The notes beneath the pieces are model-generated. The model was not told where the DNA came from. It saw only the letters and a list, made by a program, of their open reading frames with translations, and did no database searches. A program made the translations under genes and the position numbers. From positions 1-7,688 of the forward strand of contig JAFGCA010000523.1 in the NCBI GenBank assembly GCA_016932895.1: a DNA stretch of 7,688 nt. The letters are read 5' to 3'. This document shows positions 6,866 through 7,688 of the stretch, in pieces; positions within the stretch are counted from its first letter, which is position 1, and the number at the start of each line of letters is the position of its first letter. The stretch is from Sedimentisphaerales bacterium. GTDB lineage: Bacteria; Planctomycetota; Phycisphaerae; Sedimentisphaerales; SG8-4.

Positions 6866-7528
6866 ATGAGAGTCGCGTGTTTAAGTGTGTTGACGGTTTC
6901 GCTGTGTGTGGCCGGATGCGCGTCGAGCGAGGGAGAAAGTTATGCTCTGGCCGGCTATGATTTCGGCCGACTCGACAAGGTGGCCATCGTTGAAGTCACG
7001 GGGCGCGTGTACGGGGACGCAGTGAAGAACCAAATCAGCAGTATGTACATGATGGAGCTGATGAAGCGAGGCTACGGTGTCGTTGAACGTACGGAGGTGA
7101 AGGCGGTTTTGAAGGAGCAGGAGTTTCAGGCCTCGGACATCACCAGCGACCAGGGTGCGGCCAAGGCGGGGGAGATCCTGAACGTTCCGGCCGTGATGCT
7201 GGTGAGCATACCCAAGTACAAAGAGAAGATGGAGATGTCGGCCAAGATGGTCGAGGTTGAGACCGGGACCGTCCTATGGATCGGAAACGGTTCGGGCAGC
7301 ACGGGCAAGACCCTTTCGACCATCGTCGGGGCCGCTGCCGGCGCCGCGATTGGCGCTGCGGTAGCAGGCGGCGATTCCAGCGACCGGGTGGCCGGCGGAG
7401 TCATCGGCGGTGTGGCTGGTGGCGTGGCCGGCAACGTTCTGGCTCCTGACCAGGTCAAACAGGTCAGAAAGGTCGTCGCCGATACGTGTGAAGATTTGCC
7501 GTACCGAGTGCCGAAGGCAAGCAAATAG
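6866..7528 (+). CDS. CsgG-like lipoprotein with glycine-zipper segment
   Basis: The 220-residue protein has a lipoprotein signal peptide: M-R at the start, a hydrophobic stretch at 4-16, and the lipobox V15-A-G-C18. Mature protein would be lipidated on Cys18 and held in a membrane facing the periplasm. Residues about 38-145 resemble the CsgG/DUF799-like fold: a strand K-V-A-I-V-E-V, then [17 protein letters not shown] at 69-85, [12 protein letters not shown] at 98-109, and the strand pair ending E-V-E-T-G-T-V-L-W at 130-138. CsgG proteins form outer-membrane pores or assemble envelope complexes. Residues 154-192 are almost only Gly, Ala, Val and Ile in a repeating G-x-x-x-G pattern, a glycine zipper that could insert into or pack in a membrane. 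It is shorter than CsgG itself (about 260 residues), so pore formation is not implied. The gene has its own promoter and terminator. Lipoprotein status is secure; the exact role is unknown. Confidence 0.8.
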   Translation: MRVACLSVLTVSLCVAGCASSEGESYALAGYDFGRLDKVAIVEVTGRVYGDAVKNQISSMYMMELMKRGYGVVERTEVKAVLKEQEFQASDITSDQGAAKAGEILNVPAVMLVSIPKYKEKMEMSAKMVEVETGTVLWIGNGSGSTGKTLSTIVGAAAGAAIGAAVAGGDSSDRVAGGVIGGVAGGVAGNVLAPDQVKQVRKVVADTCEDLPYRVPKASK

Positions 7529-7563
7529 CGGCTGCGGGCTCGACCGCAGCGACAGATCGTTTC

Positions 7564-7604
7564 AGGGGCCGGGAGTCCGCAGGACTTGCGGCCCCTTTTT
7601 CTTT
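7564..7604 (+). terminator. Rho-independent terminator of the lipoprotein gene
   Basis: GGGGCCG (7565-7571) pairs with CGGCCCC (7589-7595). After a two-base mismatch on each side, AGTCC (7574-7578) pairs with GGACT (7582-7586) around a GCA loop. The T-tract TTTTTCTTT runs 7596-7604. It lies 36 bases after the lipoprotein stop. It also forms the left flank of the group II intron-like sequence beginning at 7605. Confidence 0.93.
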
Positions 7605-7688
7605 GTGTGCCCGGCAGGGCACACTTGCTTGGAGGTGCAAGTCCTCTATGGGCCCGGCAGCGGGAACCATTAGCCGGACGGCAAGGGC
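7605..7688 (+). mobile_element. Group II intron 5' end, probably class C (IIC), cut by window end
   Basis: The sequence starts with the group II 5' consensus G-T-G-T-G followed by C-C-C-G-G-C-A, as I recall it for class C introns such as the Oceanobacillus iheyensis intron. Structure supports it: GTGTGCCC (7605-7612) pairs with GGGCACAC (7617-7624), GAGG (7632-7635) with CCTC (7643-7646) around TGCAAGT, and ATGG (7648-7651) with CCAT (7667-7670) enclosing CCCG/CGGG. T-T-A-G-C-C (7670-7675), then A-C-G-G-C-A-A-G-G-G (7678-7687), follows, which fits the end of the first domain I segment. It begins directly after the terminator T-tract, the preferred target of IIC introns, with TTTCTTT as likely IBS1. 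The ribozyme core, reverse transcriptase/maturase gene and 3' end would lie beyond the window, on the same strand as the lipoprotein gene. The resemblance is from memory, not a computed alignment. Confidence 0.8.

Noticed and set aside
7605..7624. The perfect GTGTGCCC/GGGCACAC palindrome, considered as a second terminator or a transposon end.
   Set aside because: No T-tract follows, and the downstream sequence fits the start of group II intron domain I much better.

Overview
The base composition (GC-rich, about 60 % by eye), the sialidase-type BNR protein, the sugar-phosphate isomerase/epimerase family protein and the carbohydrate-enzyme operon suggest a free-living bacterium with a large carbohydrate-degrading repertoire. 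Planctomycetes (PVC group) are my best guess. This rests on gene content and style, not on a marker gene, so it is a moderate inference.

Positions 1-5038 (+ strand) look like one operon of four closely spaced genes. It holds the 3' part of a BNR/Asp-box protein cut by the window start, then a 678-687 residue FAD-dependent oxidoreductase of the fumarate reductase/succinate dehydrogenase flavoprotein class. A PfkB-family sugar kinase resembling 2-keto-3-deoxygluconate kinases follows, then an MtnA-family aldose-1-phosphate isomerase with both catalytic residues. Gaps are 37 (or 10), 15 and 35 bases, each gene has a ribosome binding site, and there is no room for terminators before 5038. An oxidoreductase, a kinase and a ring-opening isomerase in a row suggest a sugar-processing route whose substrate cannot be named from sequence.

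Positions 5039-6622 hold a convergent, then divergent pair. A small NifU-C-terminal-domain (Nfu) Fe-S scaffold protein lies on the minus strand with a near-consensus promoter. After a 392-base divergent intergenic region comes a + strand TIM-barrel protein of the sugar phosphate isomerase/epimerase (AP endonuclease 2) family. A 12-bp-stem hairpin follows it.

Positions 6623-7604 form an independent unit: a TTGACA promoter, a possible 5' leader hairpin, a strong ribosome binding site, a CsgG-like lipoprotein with a glycine-zipper tail, and a textbook rho-independent terminator. Directly after the terminator T-tract, at 7605, the sequence changes into what I read as the 5' end of a bacterial group IIC (class C) intron, running off the window end. 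Insertion just behind a terminator hairpin is the known target preference of this class, so the position and the sequence support each other.
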